From: an uncultured Sphingomonadaceae bacterium
Lineage (GTDB): Bacteria; Pseudomonadota; Alphaproteobacteria; Sphingomonadales; Sphingomonadaceae
Assembly: GCA_937873035.1 (NCBI GenBank)
Contig: CALMVA010000073.1
Coordinates: 1 to 64,000 of the forward strand
DNA length: 64,000 nt
Reading direction: 5' to 3'
Every line of letters begins with the position of its first letter. The stretch's first letter is position 1. A program made the translations under genes and the position numbers. This document shows, piece after piece, positions 34,246-45,508 of this stretch. Below the pieces are notes generated by a model. The model did not search any database. It worked only from the letters and a program-made list of their open reading frames with translations, and was not told the DNA's origin.

Positions 34246-34904
34246 AATACGAGCGCGGCCACCTCGTCAAAGCTGTGCGCGACCGCATTGACACCAAGCT
34301 CCAGCAGAAGCGCGCCATGCCCATCCGCACAATGCTGACCTGCGGCAAGGCCGATGACAAACGCGCCTGAGGCCACTGCCCCCGTCGCGCCCACGGGCGA
34401 ATCCTCGATGATGACGCAGCGGGAGATGTCGACGCCGATGGCGCTTGCCGCGTGCAGATAGATGTCGGGCGCGGGCTTGGCGCGCGTCACGTGCTCGCGG
34501 CCGGAATAGATATGCGGACCAAAGGCGTCCGTCAGCCCCAGATGCGCAAGATGTGTGCTGATCCAGTGCGTCGTGCTTGATGATGCAATTGCGCGCGGGA
34601 AGCCTGCGGGCAGCATCTCGACGAAGCGCACCGCGCCATCGACCGCGGCCAGCCCTTCGCGCATCACGCGGGCATCCTCGGCCTTGCGCCCCTCCCAAAA
34701 GGCCTGCGGCACATCTCCGCCAACCCAGCGGCCAACGGCCTCCACAAAATGCGGCCCGCCGACGCCGACAAACTCGTCCCGCGCCTCATCATAGCTGGTG
34801 GGATGGCCAAGTGCGGTCAGCAGGTTGGAAATATGCTGCGTGCTGATATGCTCGCTTTCAATAAGCACACCATCAAAATCAAAGATGATACCCGCAAACC
34901 GCAT
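34242..34904 (-). CDS. HAD-family phosphatase (beta-phosphoglucomutase/phosphoglycolate phosphatase-like)
   Basis: The protein has 220 residues. Motif I is DFDGVLIESE with the nucleophilic Asp and the acid/base Asp, motif II is AIASSST, and motif III/IV are KPAPDIYLHAA and VIIEDSPVGA. The helical cap after motif I marks HAD subfamily IA. Substrate is unknown. The start overlaps the stop of the upstream yggS-like gene (TGATG). Confidence 0.88.
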   Translation of the reverse strand: MRFAGIIFDFDGVLIESEHISTQHISNLLTALGHPTSYDEARDEFVGVGGPHFVEAVGRWVGGDVPQAFWEGRKAEDARVMREGLAAVDGAVRFVEMLPAGFPRAIASSSTTHWISTHLAHLGLTDAFGPHIYSGREHVTRAKPAPDIYLHAASAIGVDISRCVIIEDSPVGATGAVASGAFVIGLAAGQHCADGHGALLLELGVNAVAHSFDEVAALVF

Positions 34905-35566
34905 CAGCGCGCGCCGAACAGCGCCGTGCCAATGCGCACCTGCGTCGCGCCGAGCATGATCGCGGCCTCATAGTCGCCCGACATCCCCATGCTGAGCTGC
35001 GACAGACCATTGTCGCGCGCGATTTTGGCGAGCAGCGCGAAATAGGGCGCGGCTTCGGTGTCGGCGGGCGGAACCGCCATCAGCCCCACCACCTCCAGCC
35101 CGGCGGCGCGCGCTTCGGCCAGAAGCGCCGGAACCTCGGCTGCCGCACAGCCACCCTTTTGCGCTTCCTCGCCGATATTGACCTGCAAATAGCAACGCGG
35201 ATGCCGCCCCGTCTTCATCTGCGCCTTGGCAAGGGCTGCAATGAGCGAAGACCGATCAACCGAATGGATGACGTCGAACAGGCACACAGCCTCTTCGGCC
35301 TTGTTCGACTGCAACTGGCCCACAAGGTGAAGCTCGATGCCCGGCGTTTCGGCAAGCAGCGCGGGCCATTTGCCCTCGGCCTCCTGCACGCGATTTTCGC
35401 CAAACGTCCTTTGCCCCGCCGCGATGAGCGGGCGGATGGCAGCGGCATCATGCGTTTTTGAAATGGCGATCAGCTCCACATCGCCGGGGGCGCGGCCTGC
35501 TGTTTTGCACACCCGCGCCATGGCGTTGCGGACGTCGTTCAGACGGGTCTTTGCGTCGTTGCTCAT
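34904..35566 (-). CDS. YggS-family PLP-binding protein
   Basis: The protein has 220 residues from the ATG at 35566. It is a single-domain PLP-binding TIM barrel of the YggS/PROSC family that maintains vitamin B6 and amino-acid homeostasis and has no known catalytic turnover. Markers: ELIAISKT with the PLP-lysine, FGENRVQEAEGKW, HLVGQLQSNKA, and the phosphate-binding LSMGMSGDYEAAIMLGATQVRIGTALFG. It is upstream of and coupled to the HAD hydrolase gene, which may be a phosphatase for a related cofactor, though this is conjecture. Confidence 0.93.
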   Translation of the reverse strand: MSNDAKTRLNDVRNAMARVCKTAGRAPGDVELIAISKTHDAAAIRPLIAAGQRTFGENRVQEAEGKWPALLAETPGIELHLVGQLQSNKAEEAVCLFDVIHSVDRSSLIAALAKAQMKTGRHPRCYLQVNIGEEAQKGGCAAAEVPALLAEARAAGLEVVGLMAVPPADTEAAPYFALLAKIARDNGLSQLSMGMSGDYEAAIMLGATQVRIGTALFGAR

Positions 35567-35587
35567 GCGCGCGCTATAGGGTCGCCA

Positions 35588-36160
35588 ATGTCGAAGCGCC
35601 ACCATCTCCTGCCGTCATTGTGGCTGATGACCGACGAACGCCTTGGCGATGCACTGCTGCCCGCGGTGCGCGGGATGCCACGGGGCGCAGGCATCATCTT
35701 CCGCCATTATGCGACGCCCGCCAAAGAGCGACGGCGCTTGTTTGACGATGTGCGGGCGATGGCACGACGGCGCGGGTTGGTGCTCCTGCTTGCAGGCACA
35801 CCGCGACAGGCACGGGCCTGGAAAGCCGATGGCGCGCATGGCCGTCACCACGGCGCGCTGACAGCACCCGCGCATGACGCCATGGAGCTGCATCGGGCGC
35901 AAGCCGCAGGCGCACGGCTCATCCTTTTGTCTCCCGTTCATGCGACACGAAGCCACCCCGGCGCGGCGGTGCTGGGGCCCGTCCGCTTCGGGCTGCTGGC
36001 GCGGCAGGCGCGCGTGCCCATCATCGCGCTTGGCGGCATGACGTCACAAAAATTTGGCGCAATTGCGCGCTTGGGGGCGGCGGGCTGGGCGGGAATAGAT
36101 GGTCTTGCGGCCAGAGTTGGCCCAAGTCGTCGTCAGAAGCGGAAGGCGGTTCCGAGATAA
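35588..36160 (+). CDS. Thiamine phosphate synthase/TenI-like protein
   Basis: The protein has 190 residues with a TIM-barrel fold related to ThiE/TenI: LWLMTDERLG at strand 1, DGAHGRHHG (DGxH motif), LLSPVHATRSHPGAAVLGPVRF (SPV-T-S signature) and the phosphate-binding IIALGGM. The KR-rich end is probably beyond the fold. It is shorter than true ThiE (about 210) and not near thi genes, so either pyrophosphate-dependent synthase or a TenI-like paralogue is possible. The 3' end overlaps the convergent barrel gene by 28 bases. Confidence 0.72.
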   Translation: MSKRHHLLPSLWLMTDERLGDALLPAVRGMPRGAGIIFRHYATPAKERRRLFDDVRAMARRRGLVLLLAGTPRQARAWKADGAHGRHHGALTAPAHDAMELHRAQAAGARLILLSPVHATRSHPGAAVLGPVRFGLLARQARVPIIALGGMTSQKFGAIARLGAAGWAGIDGLAARVGPSRRQKRKAVPR

Positions 36161-36855
36161 ACAGCCTGACTGTCGCGGCGATTGTCCTTGAGCGGCTCAA
36201 GCCGATCACGTTCAGACTTGTAGCGCACGCCCGCCGTCACATCGAGGTTGCGGGTCAGGCGATAGGAGCCGCCAACATCCAGCGCGAGGCTTTCGCTTGC
36301 ATCAACAATGCGCGGTGCCGTGCCAACAGGACGTTCCGCTGCAAGCTGGACGCGCGTCGTCCATTTCTTGACCGTGTAGCTCAGGCCGACATCGGCAGCC
36401 TGACGACGGCCCTGTGTGAGGCCAAGATCGGCCTGCGCAACATCGCCTGAAATCGCAAAACGCTTCCAGCCCACCGACACGCCCAGATTATAGGCAACCG
36501 GCGCCACGTTCAGGAGAGCGGCGTTGCCCGCGGGACGATCCGCCGAGGGCATCGACATCGCAGAACGGGCGCGCACGGCCACCGTCACCTTGCGGCTGGC
36601 CTTGCCTGCTGACGAGGCCGGCGTGAAGCGGAAGCCGCTCGTCATCAGGTTCCCGCGCGAGAAGGCGGCCGCGAGTCGCGGATCAGCCGAGGCGGGCGTG
36701 AAGCTGCCAAAGCCGCTGCGCGAAATGGTGACGGGGGTAATGGAACCGGCCTGCAAGCTGGCCGCGACCGACGGAGAAACGGCGAGCGACACCACCGCGA
36801 CGGTGGCCGCCCAAAGCCCGAATTTTCCCCCTCGACTCATCATAGATTTTCTCAT
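36133..36855 (-). CDS. Putative small outer-membrane beta-barrel protein
   Basis: I do not recognise the family. The protein has about 240 residues from the ATG at 36855, with a signal peptide (FGLWAATVAVVSLAVSPSVAA). The mature part has a Ser/Arg-rich region of about 80 residues, then alternating amphipathic strands (YNLGVSVGWKRFAISGDVAQ, VGLSYTVKKWTTRVQLAAER, LDVGGSYRLTRNLDVTAGVRY) and a terminal Phe (LGTAFRF), the usual signature of outer-membrane barrels inserted by BAM. A perfect 18-bp palindrome sits upstream at 36909-36926, so regulated expression is likely. Confidence 0.65.
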   Translation of the reverse strand: MRKSMMSRGGKFGLWAATVAVVSLAVSPSVAASLQAGSITPVTISRSGFGSFTPASADPRLAAAFSRGNLMTSGFRFTPASSAGKASRKVTVAVRARSAMSMPSADRPAGNAALLNVAPVAYNLGVSVGWKRFAISGDVAQADLGLTQGRRQAADVGLSYTVKKWTTRVQLAAERPVGTAPRIVDASESLALDVGGSYRLTRNLDVTAGVRYKSERDRLEPLKDNRRDSQAVYLGTAFRF

Positions 36856-36908
36856 GGCACAGACTCGTGCCAACCCCCAAGGAAATCATCTCTGGAAAAT
36901 GGCCCTGC

Positions 36909-36946
36909 GCGTGAAATATTTCACGCCTGTTGCAAGAGTTCAACAG
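36909..36946. promoter_or_regulatory. Perfect 18-bp palindrome and adjacent dyad between divergent genes
   Basis: GCGTGAAATATTTCACGC (36909-36926) is fully self-complementary. It is followed directly by CTGTTG (36927-36932) and CAACAG (36941-36946), an 8-base-spaced dyad. Both lie in the 174-base gap between the barrel gene and the DUF3576 lipoprotein gene. Confidence 0.7.
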
Positions 36947-37029
36947 CCCGGCTCTGGCGCACCTTGCGGACAACGGCAATCCGCCTATAACGCGGGCCAA
37001 CTTCCCTTGCCGTGTTCACGAGGATTTTC

Positions 37030-37509
37030 ATGCGTCGCCCCCTTATCGCTGCCATTGCCGTTTCGCTGCTTGCCACCCTGCCTGCGTGCAGCTGGGTGAA
37101 GGAAGATCTGGGCAAGGGAATCAGCGGCGGGAAGAGCAAGGAAAAGGCGCGCCGTCAGGTTGATCTCGCCGCCTCGAAGGTGACGACAATTGGCGTCAAC
37201 GCCTATCTGTGGCGCGCCGCCCTCGACACTGTTTCGTTCATGCCGCTCGTTCAGACCGATTCGAACGGCGGGGTCATCGTGACTGACTGGTATAGCAATC
37301 CCGACAATGCGACCGAGCGGATGAAGCTGACCATCAGTATTCTCGATCAGGACCTGCGCGCTGATGCACTGCGCGTTGCCGCAAGCCGCCAGGTCAACCA
37401 GAATGGCACATGGGTGGATGCGCCGGTTCAGGCTGCAACCGTCCAGAAGCTTGAGGAAATCATCCTCACCAAGGCGCGCGACCTGCGCCGCGCGGCCATC
37501 GCAGGTTAA
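37030..37509 (+). CDS. DUF3576-family lipoprotein
   Basis: The protein has 159 residues from the ATG at 37030; an in-frame ATG at 37012 is possible. The signal ends in LLATLPACS, a lipobox, so the mature protein is lipidated. The remainder matches the DUF3576 family seen in alphaproteobacteria: VNAYLWRAALDTVSFMPL, VIVTDWYSNP, LKLTISILDQDLRADAL. Function is unknown; the family is usually found close to leuS as here, 108 bases upstream of it. An envelope role is inferred from lipidation and the downstream lptE. Confidence 0.82.
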   Translation: MRRPLIAAIAVSLLATLPACSWVKEDLGKGISGGKSKEKARRQVDLAASKVTTIGVNAYLWRAALDTVSFMPLVQTDSNGGVIVTDWYSNPDNATERMKLTISILDQDLRADALRVAASRQVNQNGTWVDAPVQAATVQKLEEIILTKARDLRRAAIAG

Positions 37510-37617
37510 CACCCATTTCCTTGCCGGTCGGCTGCCTGCGCGTCATCATTTACACGCGGGCGGCGACCGCTATGGAACAACGCATCTATTGACCGATAAT
37601 TTCAGGCGTAATTCCCA

Positions 37618-40124
<2,507 letters not shown>

Positions 40125-40128
<4 letters not shown>

Positions 40129-40634
40129 GCCGGTTACTCGTCCTTGCGATGGCACTGATGCTGTCTGCCTGCGGGCTGAGTCCGCTTTACAGCGGTGGAT
40201 CGCACGGCGTGGCGGGCCAGATGCTGGGCACTATTGAAGTGCCTGCCATTCCCGGCAAGGCGGGCTGGCTGATGCGCGATGCGCTCACCCGGCGCTTTGG
40301 CGCGGTGCCGCAGGGCGAGACGCGCTATCGGCTTGATGTGGAACTGGATGACCAGATTACCGGCCTTGGCGTGCGGCGCGATGATGCCGTCACGCGGGAA
40401 CGCCGCATCCTGCGCGCACGCTACAAGCTCATCGAGCTGGCGACGGACAAGGTGATTCTCGATGCAACCTCAGGGTCTGATGCGGGAATTGACGTTATTT
40501 CGTCAGAATATGCGACGGTGGCGGCTGAAAACTCCGCGCTGGAACGGCTGAGCGATACCGTCGCCGACCAGATCGTCGCGCGGCTGGCGCAGTTTGCAGC
40601 GTCGCAAGCCCCCACTCATTCCGGCGCACAGTGA
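40125..40634 (+). CDS. lptE: LPS-assembly lipoprotein LptE
   Basis: The protein has 169 residues with a lipobox (LMLSAC). It is the outer-membrane partner of LptD that plugs the LPS translocon. The sequence after the signal (GLSPLYSGG) and the later [26 protein letters not shown] and [29 protein letters not shown] segments fit the family. The position between leuS and holA is diagnostic. It overlaps both neighbours by four bases. Confidence 0.9.
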
Positions 40635-41659
40635 AGGCCAGCGCCAACGAAATCTCGCGCGCGCTGGATGCCGCCACCGGCGACATCCGCTTCTTCCTGC
40701 TCTACGGGCCAGATGAGGCTGGCTCTGCCGCCCTTGCCCAAAGACTGGAGCGCGCCATGGGCGCCGATGCCGAGCGGATTGATCTTGAAGGCGGTGAGCT
40801 GAAGTCAGACCCCGCACGCCTTGCCGATGAAGCGGCGAGCATCTCGCTCTTCGGCGGCAAACGCTGGGTGCGTATTCAGCCCGCGGGTGACGAGATCACC
40901 ATATCGGTCGCCGGACTGCTGGAAGCCGCAAAGGCCGGCAATCCCGTTGTCGCGATTGGGGGCGCGCTGCGGGCGACATCTTCGCTCGTCAAACTGGCGA
41001 CCGAAAGCAAGTGCGCGATGGTCCATGCGAGCTTTGTGCCCGATGCGGGCAACGCCACCAAGATCGCCGAAACGCTTGCCCGAAGTGCGGGGCTGCGAAT
41101 GTCGGGCAGCATCGCGCGCACCATCGCCACGGCCTGCGGCAATGATCGCGCGGTGATGGCGCAAGAGATTGAAAAACTGGCCCTATATCTCGATGCAGCG
41201 CCCGACAGGCCTGCTGAAGCCACACCAGAGGCGCTCGATGCAATTGGCGCCGTCAGCAATGATGGTGAGCTTGGCAAGCTGGTGGATGCCGTCATGGGCG
41301 GCCAGCCTGCCCGCGCCGCCGGAGAAGTGGCGCGGCTTGCGCAGTCAGGCACAGAGGGAATTCCGCTTCTGCGCGCGCTCTTCCGCCGCGTTGTCGTGCT
41401 GGTCGGCCTGCGCGCCGATATTGACGCCGGAATGTCGCCCGCCGATGCCGTTGAAAAGCGCGGCAAGGCCATTTTCTTCAAAGAGCGCGCTGGGATTGCC
41501 GATCAGGCCGCACGCTGGACAGCACCGCGCCTGGCAACCGTGGCAGACCGGCTGCTCGAAAGCGAGCGCGCACTCAAATCATCAGGCTCGGCTGGTGTTA
41601 TTCTTGCCGACACTGAAATGCTCGTCATCGCCCGCGCCGCCGCTGCGCGCCGCCGCTAG
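40631..41659 (+). CDS. holA: DNA polymerase III delta subunit
   Basis: The protein has 342 residues with a GTG start overlapping the lptE stop (GTGA). The delta subunit opens the beta clamp in the clamp-loader complex. Recognisable features are the N-terminal FFLLYGPDEAGSAALAQRL (AAA+-like fold without a functional P-loop), the middle ARSAGLRMSGSIARTIATACGNDRAVMAQEIEKLALYL segment and the C-terminal collar domain. Two palindromic repeats follow directly after the stop codon. Confidence 0.93.
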   Translation: MKASANEISRALDAATGDIRFFLLYGPDEAGSAALAQRLERAMGADAERIDLEGGELKSDPARLADEAASISLFGGKRWVRIQPAGDEITISVAGLLEAAKAGNPVVAIGGALRATSSLVKLATESKCAMVHASFVPDAGNATKIAETLARSAGLRMSGSIARTIATACGNDRAVMAQEIEKLALYLDAAPDRPAEATPEALDAIGAVSNDGELGKLVDAVMGGQPARAAGEVARLAQSGTEGIPLLRALFRRVVVLVGLRADIDAGMSPADAVEKRGKAIFFKERAGIADQAARWTAPRLATVADRLLESERALKSSGSAGVILADTEMLVIARAAAARRR

Positions 41660-41665
41660 AGCGTA

Positions 41666-41782
41666 TTGTCCGCGATTTTCGAGCCGTTCGGTGTTCCCAC
41701 CTCACTCGAAATCGCTCCAGAGCCTGTCTGTTGTCCGCGATTTCCGAGCCGTTCGGTGTTCCCACCTCGCTCGAAATCGCTC
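41666..41782. repeat. Tandem pair of 52-bp palindromic repeats
   Basis: Copies at 41666-41717 and 41731-41782 (65-base period) differ at two positions. Each contains a near-perfect inverted repeat: GCGATTT-n-CGAG on the left and CTCGAAATCGC on the right, separated by about 21 bases. The two changes between copies lie in the left arm and just before the right arm. They lie just after holA. The arms and tandem layout resemble bacterial extragenic palindromic repeats. Confidence 0.8.
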
Positions 41783-41832
41783 TGAGGGCGTTGCTCCGTT
41801 CGCCCCCTCGCAACACAAAACCCGCCCATGAA

Positions 41833-41866
41833 AAAGCCCGCCCCGGATAACCGGAGCGGGCCTTTC
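41833..41866. terminator. Bidirectional terminator between holA and the TonB receptor gene
   Basis: A GC-rich stem (AAAG-CCCGC-CCGG against CCGG-GCGGG-CTTT with single-base bulges) has an ATAA loop, A-rich on the left and T-rich on the right. It lies 24 bases beyond the stop of the minus-strand receptor gene and serves both directions. Confidence 0.85.
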
Positions 41867-41889
41867 TTTGGGTGCCGTGCGGCAAGCGA

Positions 41890-44589
41890 TCAGAAGTTAT
41901 ACTTGACCGTTACGCCATAGGTGCGCGGTTCGTTCGGGAAGAGAACGAAGACCTGTGTTGCCGAACCGGCAAAGCCCGACGAGGCCGGAGCGGCGACCGA
42001 GCGATAGGTTCCGCTGCCCTGAAGCGGCGCATCCGCACCGATCTGGAAGGCCTTGGTGTTGAACAGGTTCTGACCCCAGAACTCGATGCCCCAACGCTTG
42101 TCTGCACCATAGATGCCGACGCGACCGTTGACCGTGGCAAAGCCGTCCTGCACCTTTTCAAGGTCAAGATCCGAGCCGGTGTTGGTGTCGCTCTGATAGC
42201 GCATATCGAGATAGACAAGCCCGCTCAGACCGCTCGTGCCGATGTCCGGCGTCCACGAAGCGCCCGTCGTGATGACATATTTGGGCGCGTTGGACACCTG
42301 GCTGCCGGGAAGCTGGAACAGCACCGGCGAAAGCGCGCGGCCATTGGTGCCGACCAGGTTCTTGCGGTAATAGGTGTCCGAATAGGTCAGGCCCGCATTG
42401 AAGGCGAGGTTGCGCACCGGCCGTGCGAACATTTCCAGTTCAAAGCCACGGGCGCGCACGCCAGAGGTGAGGCGGTTGGCCGGGCAGGCACCCGTTGCGG
42501 CACTCGCATCGCTGTCAGCCCCGCCCAGCGCATCGCGGCACGACTGGATGTTCGTCACCTCGAAGTTGACGCCGTTATAGGTGTTGAGCTGGTAGTTCGA
42601 GTAATATTGGTCGAACAGCGCGATGTTCACGTCGAAGCCACGGCCATTATATTTGATGCCGAATTCATAGGCATCGACCTTTTCCGGCGCGAACTGGAGA
42701 TCAGCGAGTTCGGCGCGCGCATTGCCCGGCGTTTCAGCCGGACGGGCGAGTGCCGCCGCGCAGGCTGCCTGCTGCGCGGCCGTGCCTGTTGCCGGGTTGC
42801 ACGGTGCATCGAGTGCCGAGCCATCAAGGTTGTAGCCGCCAGCCTTATAACCCTTCGAGAAGGAGGCATAGACGAGCACATCGTCCACCGGCTTGAAGCT
42901 CAGAACACCGGTGCCGGTGATCTGGTCTTCCGACTTGCGGCTGTTGGGCGACGCGCTGGTGAAGCCCGCCGTGGGTGCCGTGCCGTTGATGACGCAGGCA
43001 AGCGAGGCGAGCGACGACGACGCGTTGCGCAGCGCGTTGCACAGATTGTTGTTGTTGTTGAACTGCGCCGTCAGATCCTTGCGCTCATTGGTGTAGCGCG
43101 CGCCCAGCGTCAGCGTCAGCTTGTCTTCGATGATGTCGAACACATTGTGTGTGAAGAAGGCGTAGTTGCGGCTGTCCTGCTGGAAGGCGTTGCGCACCGT
43201 GCCCGTGCCGTTGAGGCGGTTGGCGCCAAACAGCGCGGCAAGGCCCTGATAGCCGGGGAAGGTGCTTGCCGGGGCGCTGGAGCAGGTCGGCGAGGCGAGG
43301 TTGAGCGTCGGCGCCAGCGCGCTGCCGGCAACGGCAAGGCAGTTGGCCACGCGCTCATAATCGGCGCCATATTTGATGTCATCCGACACATCGAGCTTCT
43401 CATTGGCGAAGTAGCCACCGACGAGCCAGTCAAGACGGCCTTCAAACGCATCGCCCTGCAAGCGCAGTTCCTGCGTGAAGGTGCGGAAGCGGCGGTCAAG
43501 CGCGGTGCGGTTCAGGATGTCGAGACGCGTGAAATCACCATCCTGTCCCATGCGGTTCTTGTAGTCACGATAGGCCGTGATCGAGGTCAGGCGGGCCGGG
43601 CCGAGGTTCCAGTTGGCTTCACCCGAAACGCCCCAGTCCTTGGTGTTGGAAATATAGTTGTAACCCGGCGTGGTCGAGGTTGCGCGTTCCAGCGTATCGG
43701 TGCCGACCTGATAATTGGCGCCAAGGGCATTGAGCAGGTTGAACAACGCGTTGGTGCCGGTGGTAACCGAGCCATCGGGATTGCGCGTCAGACCGCGCGG
43801 CGTGCGGATCGCAGCGGCGCAGCACAGTTCGTTGCGCTTGGAATAGTCACCAATCAGACGGAAGGAGAAGTCCGAGCTGGGCTCATAGCGCAGCTGGCCG
43901 CGCACGAGATAGCGATCACGGTTGTTGACATCTTCCTCGCCCGGCGTCGCGTTTTTGATGAAGCCATCGCGCTGCTGCCACACGCCATCAAGGCGGGCTG
44001 AAAGGCCTTCGGCGATCGGGCCGGTGATGCCGCCATCAAGGCGGACATAATCATAATTGCCATAGGTTGCCGAGAGCTTGCCGCCAAACTCATCCGACGG
44101 GCCCTTGGTCACGATGTTGATAAGACCAGCGGTCGAATTACGGCCAAAGAGCGTGCCCTGCGGGCCGCGTAGCACTTCAATGCGCTCGATGTCGCCCAGT
44201 TCCGACAGGCCAACGCCCGTGCGGCTGCGATAGACGCCGTCGATGAACAGGCCGACCGACGATTCAAGGCCCGCATTTTCACCCACGGTGCCAATGCCAC
44301 GGATACGCGCGGTGAAGTTCACTTCGCTCGTCGCGCCCGAAACGAGCAGTGATGGCGCAACCTGATTGAGCGCGCGCACATCGCTTGCACCCGTGTTGGC
44401 GAGCGTTTCACCCGTCACGGCCGAAACGGCGATCGGCACGTCCGACAGCTGCTGTTCGCGGCGCGTTGCGGTGACGATGATTTCACCCTCATCGGCGACA
44501 ACGGCCTCGTCCTGCGGCGCACTCTGGGCGAAAGCGGGGGTGGCGAGCACGGCAAAAGCTACCGATGCGAGAAGCACAGTCTTTTTCAT
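41890..44589 (-). CDS. TonB-dependent receptor
   Basis: The protein has 899 residues with a cleavable signal peptide (MKKTVLLASVAFAVLATPAFAQ). The plug domain starts at EIIVTATRREQQLSDVPIAVSAV and includes VFIDGVYRS-type and VEVLRGPQGTLFGRNSTAG segments; a 22-strand barrel follows and ends in Phe (GVTVKYNF). Energised import of a large nutrient through the outer membrane. This size and EIIVTA-type plug are typical of the many sphingomonad TonB receptors for complex carbon sources or siderophores, and the ligand is not deducible. Upstream direct repeats TTGCAACA may be control elements. Confidence 0.93.
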   Translation of the reverse strand: MKKTVLLASVAFAVLATPAFAQSAPQDEAVVADEGEIIVTATRREQQLSDVPIAVSAVTGETLANTGASDVRALNQVAPSLLVSGATSEVNFTARIRGIGTVGENAGLESSVGLFIDGVYRSRTGVGLSELGDIERIEVLRGPQGTLFGRNSTAGLINIVTKGPSDEFGGKLSATYGNYDYVRLDGGITGPIAEGLSARLDGVWQQRDGFIKNATPGEEDVNNRDRYLVRGQLRYEPSSDFSFRLIGDYSKRNELCCAAAIRTPRGLTRNPDGSVTTGTNALFNLLNALGANYQVGTDTLERATSTTPGYNYISNTKDWGVSGEANWNLGPARLTSITAYRDYKNRMGQDGDFTRLDILNRTALDRRFRTFTQELRLQGDAFEGRLDWLVGGYFANEKLDVSDDIKYGADYERVANCLAVAGSALAPTLNLASPTCSSAPASTFPGYQGLAALFGANRLNGTGTVRNAFQQDSRNYAFFTHNVFDIIEDKLTLTLGARYTNERKDLTAQFNNNNNLCNALRNASSSLASLACVINGTAPTAGFTSASPNSRKSEDQITGTGVLSFKPVDDVLVYASFSKGYKAGGYNLDGSALDAPCNPATGTAAQQAACAAALARPAETPGNARAELADLQFAPEKVDAYEFGIKYNGRGFDVNIALFDQYYSNYQLNTYNGVNFEVTNIQSCRDALGGADSDASAATGACPANRLTSGVRARGFELEMFARPVRNLAFNAGLTYSDTYYRKNLVGTNGRALSPVLFQLPGSQVSNAPKYVITTGASWTPDIGTSGLSGLVYLDMRYQSDTNTGSDLDLEKVQDGFATVNGRVGIYGADKRWGIEFWGQNLFNTKAFQIGADAPLQGSGTYRSVAAPASSGFAGSATQVFVLFPNEPRTYGVTVKYNF

Positions 44590-44702
44590 GATAGCATCCT
44601 CTTCAAGGGGTTGGTTGAGGTTGTATTCTGTCGCGCCCCCTTAAGCCGGAGGCAGGCGCTCGACCATATAATCCGCGCATTTCTGCCGATTTTTCCAGCG
44701 AC

Positions 44703-44736
44703 TTGCGACGTTTTTGCAACAGTTTCGTTTGCAACA
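44703..44736. repeat. Short direct repeats upstream of the TonB receptor gene
   Basis: TTTGCAACA occurs at 44713-44721 and 44728-44736, and TTGCGACG, a degenerate third copy, at 44703-44710. Spacing is 11 and 15 bases. They lie about 115-150 bases upstream of the receptor start, in the 234-base gap to infC, where I see nothing else but the infC terminator. Confidence 0.45.
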
Positions 44737-44755
44737 ATCACAGTCTGCGGGCACG

Positions 44756-44787
44756 AAAAAGGGTGCCGACCAAGCGGGCGGCACCCT
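44756..44787 (-). terminator. Intrinsic terminator of infC
   Basis: A 9-bp stem (44760-44768 with 44779-44787) has a 10-base loop and is followed on the minus strand by TTTTT. It lies 37 bases after the infC stop. Confidence 0.88.
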
Positions 44788-44823
44788 ATATTTCCGTAGC
44801 GAAAAATACGGCCCTTGCAGGCC

Positions 44824-45366
44824 TTATTTTGGCGCGAGCACCATCAGCATCTGGCGGCCTTCCATGCGCGGATATTGTTCGACCTTGGCTTCTTCCGCCA
44901 TGTCTTCCTGCACGCGCTGGAGCAGCTTCATACCGATCTGGCCATGCGCAAGCTCACGCCCGCGGAAGCGCAGCGTGACCTTCACCTTATCGCCTTCGCC
45001 GATAAACTTGTGCATCGCGCGCATCTTGACGTCATAATCATGGTCATCGATGTTCGGACGCATCTTGATCTCCTTGATCTCCTGCGTCTTTTGCGATTTG
45101 CGCGCGGCGTTGGCCTTTTTCTGGGCCTCATATTTGAATTTGCCGATGTCGAGAAACTTGGCGACGGGCGGATCGGCGTTGGGCGAAATCTCGACGAGAT
45201 CAAGGCCGACATCAGCCGCCTGCTCAATCGCCTCGCGCGTGTACATAACGCCCAGATTTTCGCCATTCTCGTCAATCACGCGCACCTTGGGCGACGTGAT
45301 AAACTGGTTGAAGCGCGGGCCGTTCATCGGCGCAGGGCCAGGGCCCATGGGGCGGCGGGGGGTCAT
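44824..45366 (-). CDS. infC: Translation initiation factor IF-3
   Basis: The protein has 180 residues. N-terminal domain: [23 protein letters not shown]; linker rich in Lys; C-terminal domain: [19 protein letters not shown] and [21 protein letters not shown]. It prevents premature subunit joining and checks initiator tRNA. The start is a plain ATG; other bacteria use AUU, AUC or AUA at infC. The 140-base leader has a 12-bp palindrome ATCGCGCGCGAT (45402-45413) and no clear Shine-Dalgarno. Confidence 0.95.
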   Translation of the reverse strand: MTPRRPMGPGPAPMNGPRFNQFITSPKVRVIDENGENLGVMYTREAIEQAADVGLDLVEISPNADPPVAKFLDIGKFKYEAQKKANAARKSQKTQEIKEIKMRPNIDDHDYDVKMRAMHKFIGEGDKVKVTLRFRGRELAHGQIGMKLLQRVQEDMAEEAKVEQYPRMEGRQMLMVLAPK

Positions 45367-45508
45367 CGGTGGGATAAGCGTGTCTCCATAAAAGTCCCGA
45401 AATCGCGCGCGATCTATCGCGAATCACGCCGTGCGGGAAGCAAAATCGGCTCCGGCCCACATCAATTAGGGCCAACCTGTTGCGAAAGAGTGTCACACCG
45501 GGGCGGCG

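Noticed and set aside
41872..44001. A 709-codon plus-strand open frame antisense to the TonB receptor gene
   Set aside because: High-G+C codon bias opens the antisense frame. The minus-strand frame has the signal peptide, plug and barrel features, and the opposite frame has no recognisable domain.
45402..45413. A 12-bp palindrome in the infC leader as a possible control element
   Set aside because: A short alternating GC palindrome is expected by chance in this composition, and no competing structure was found.
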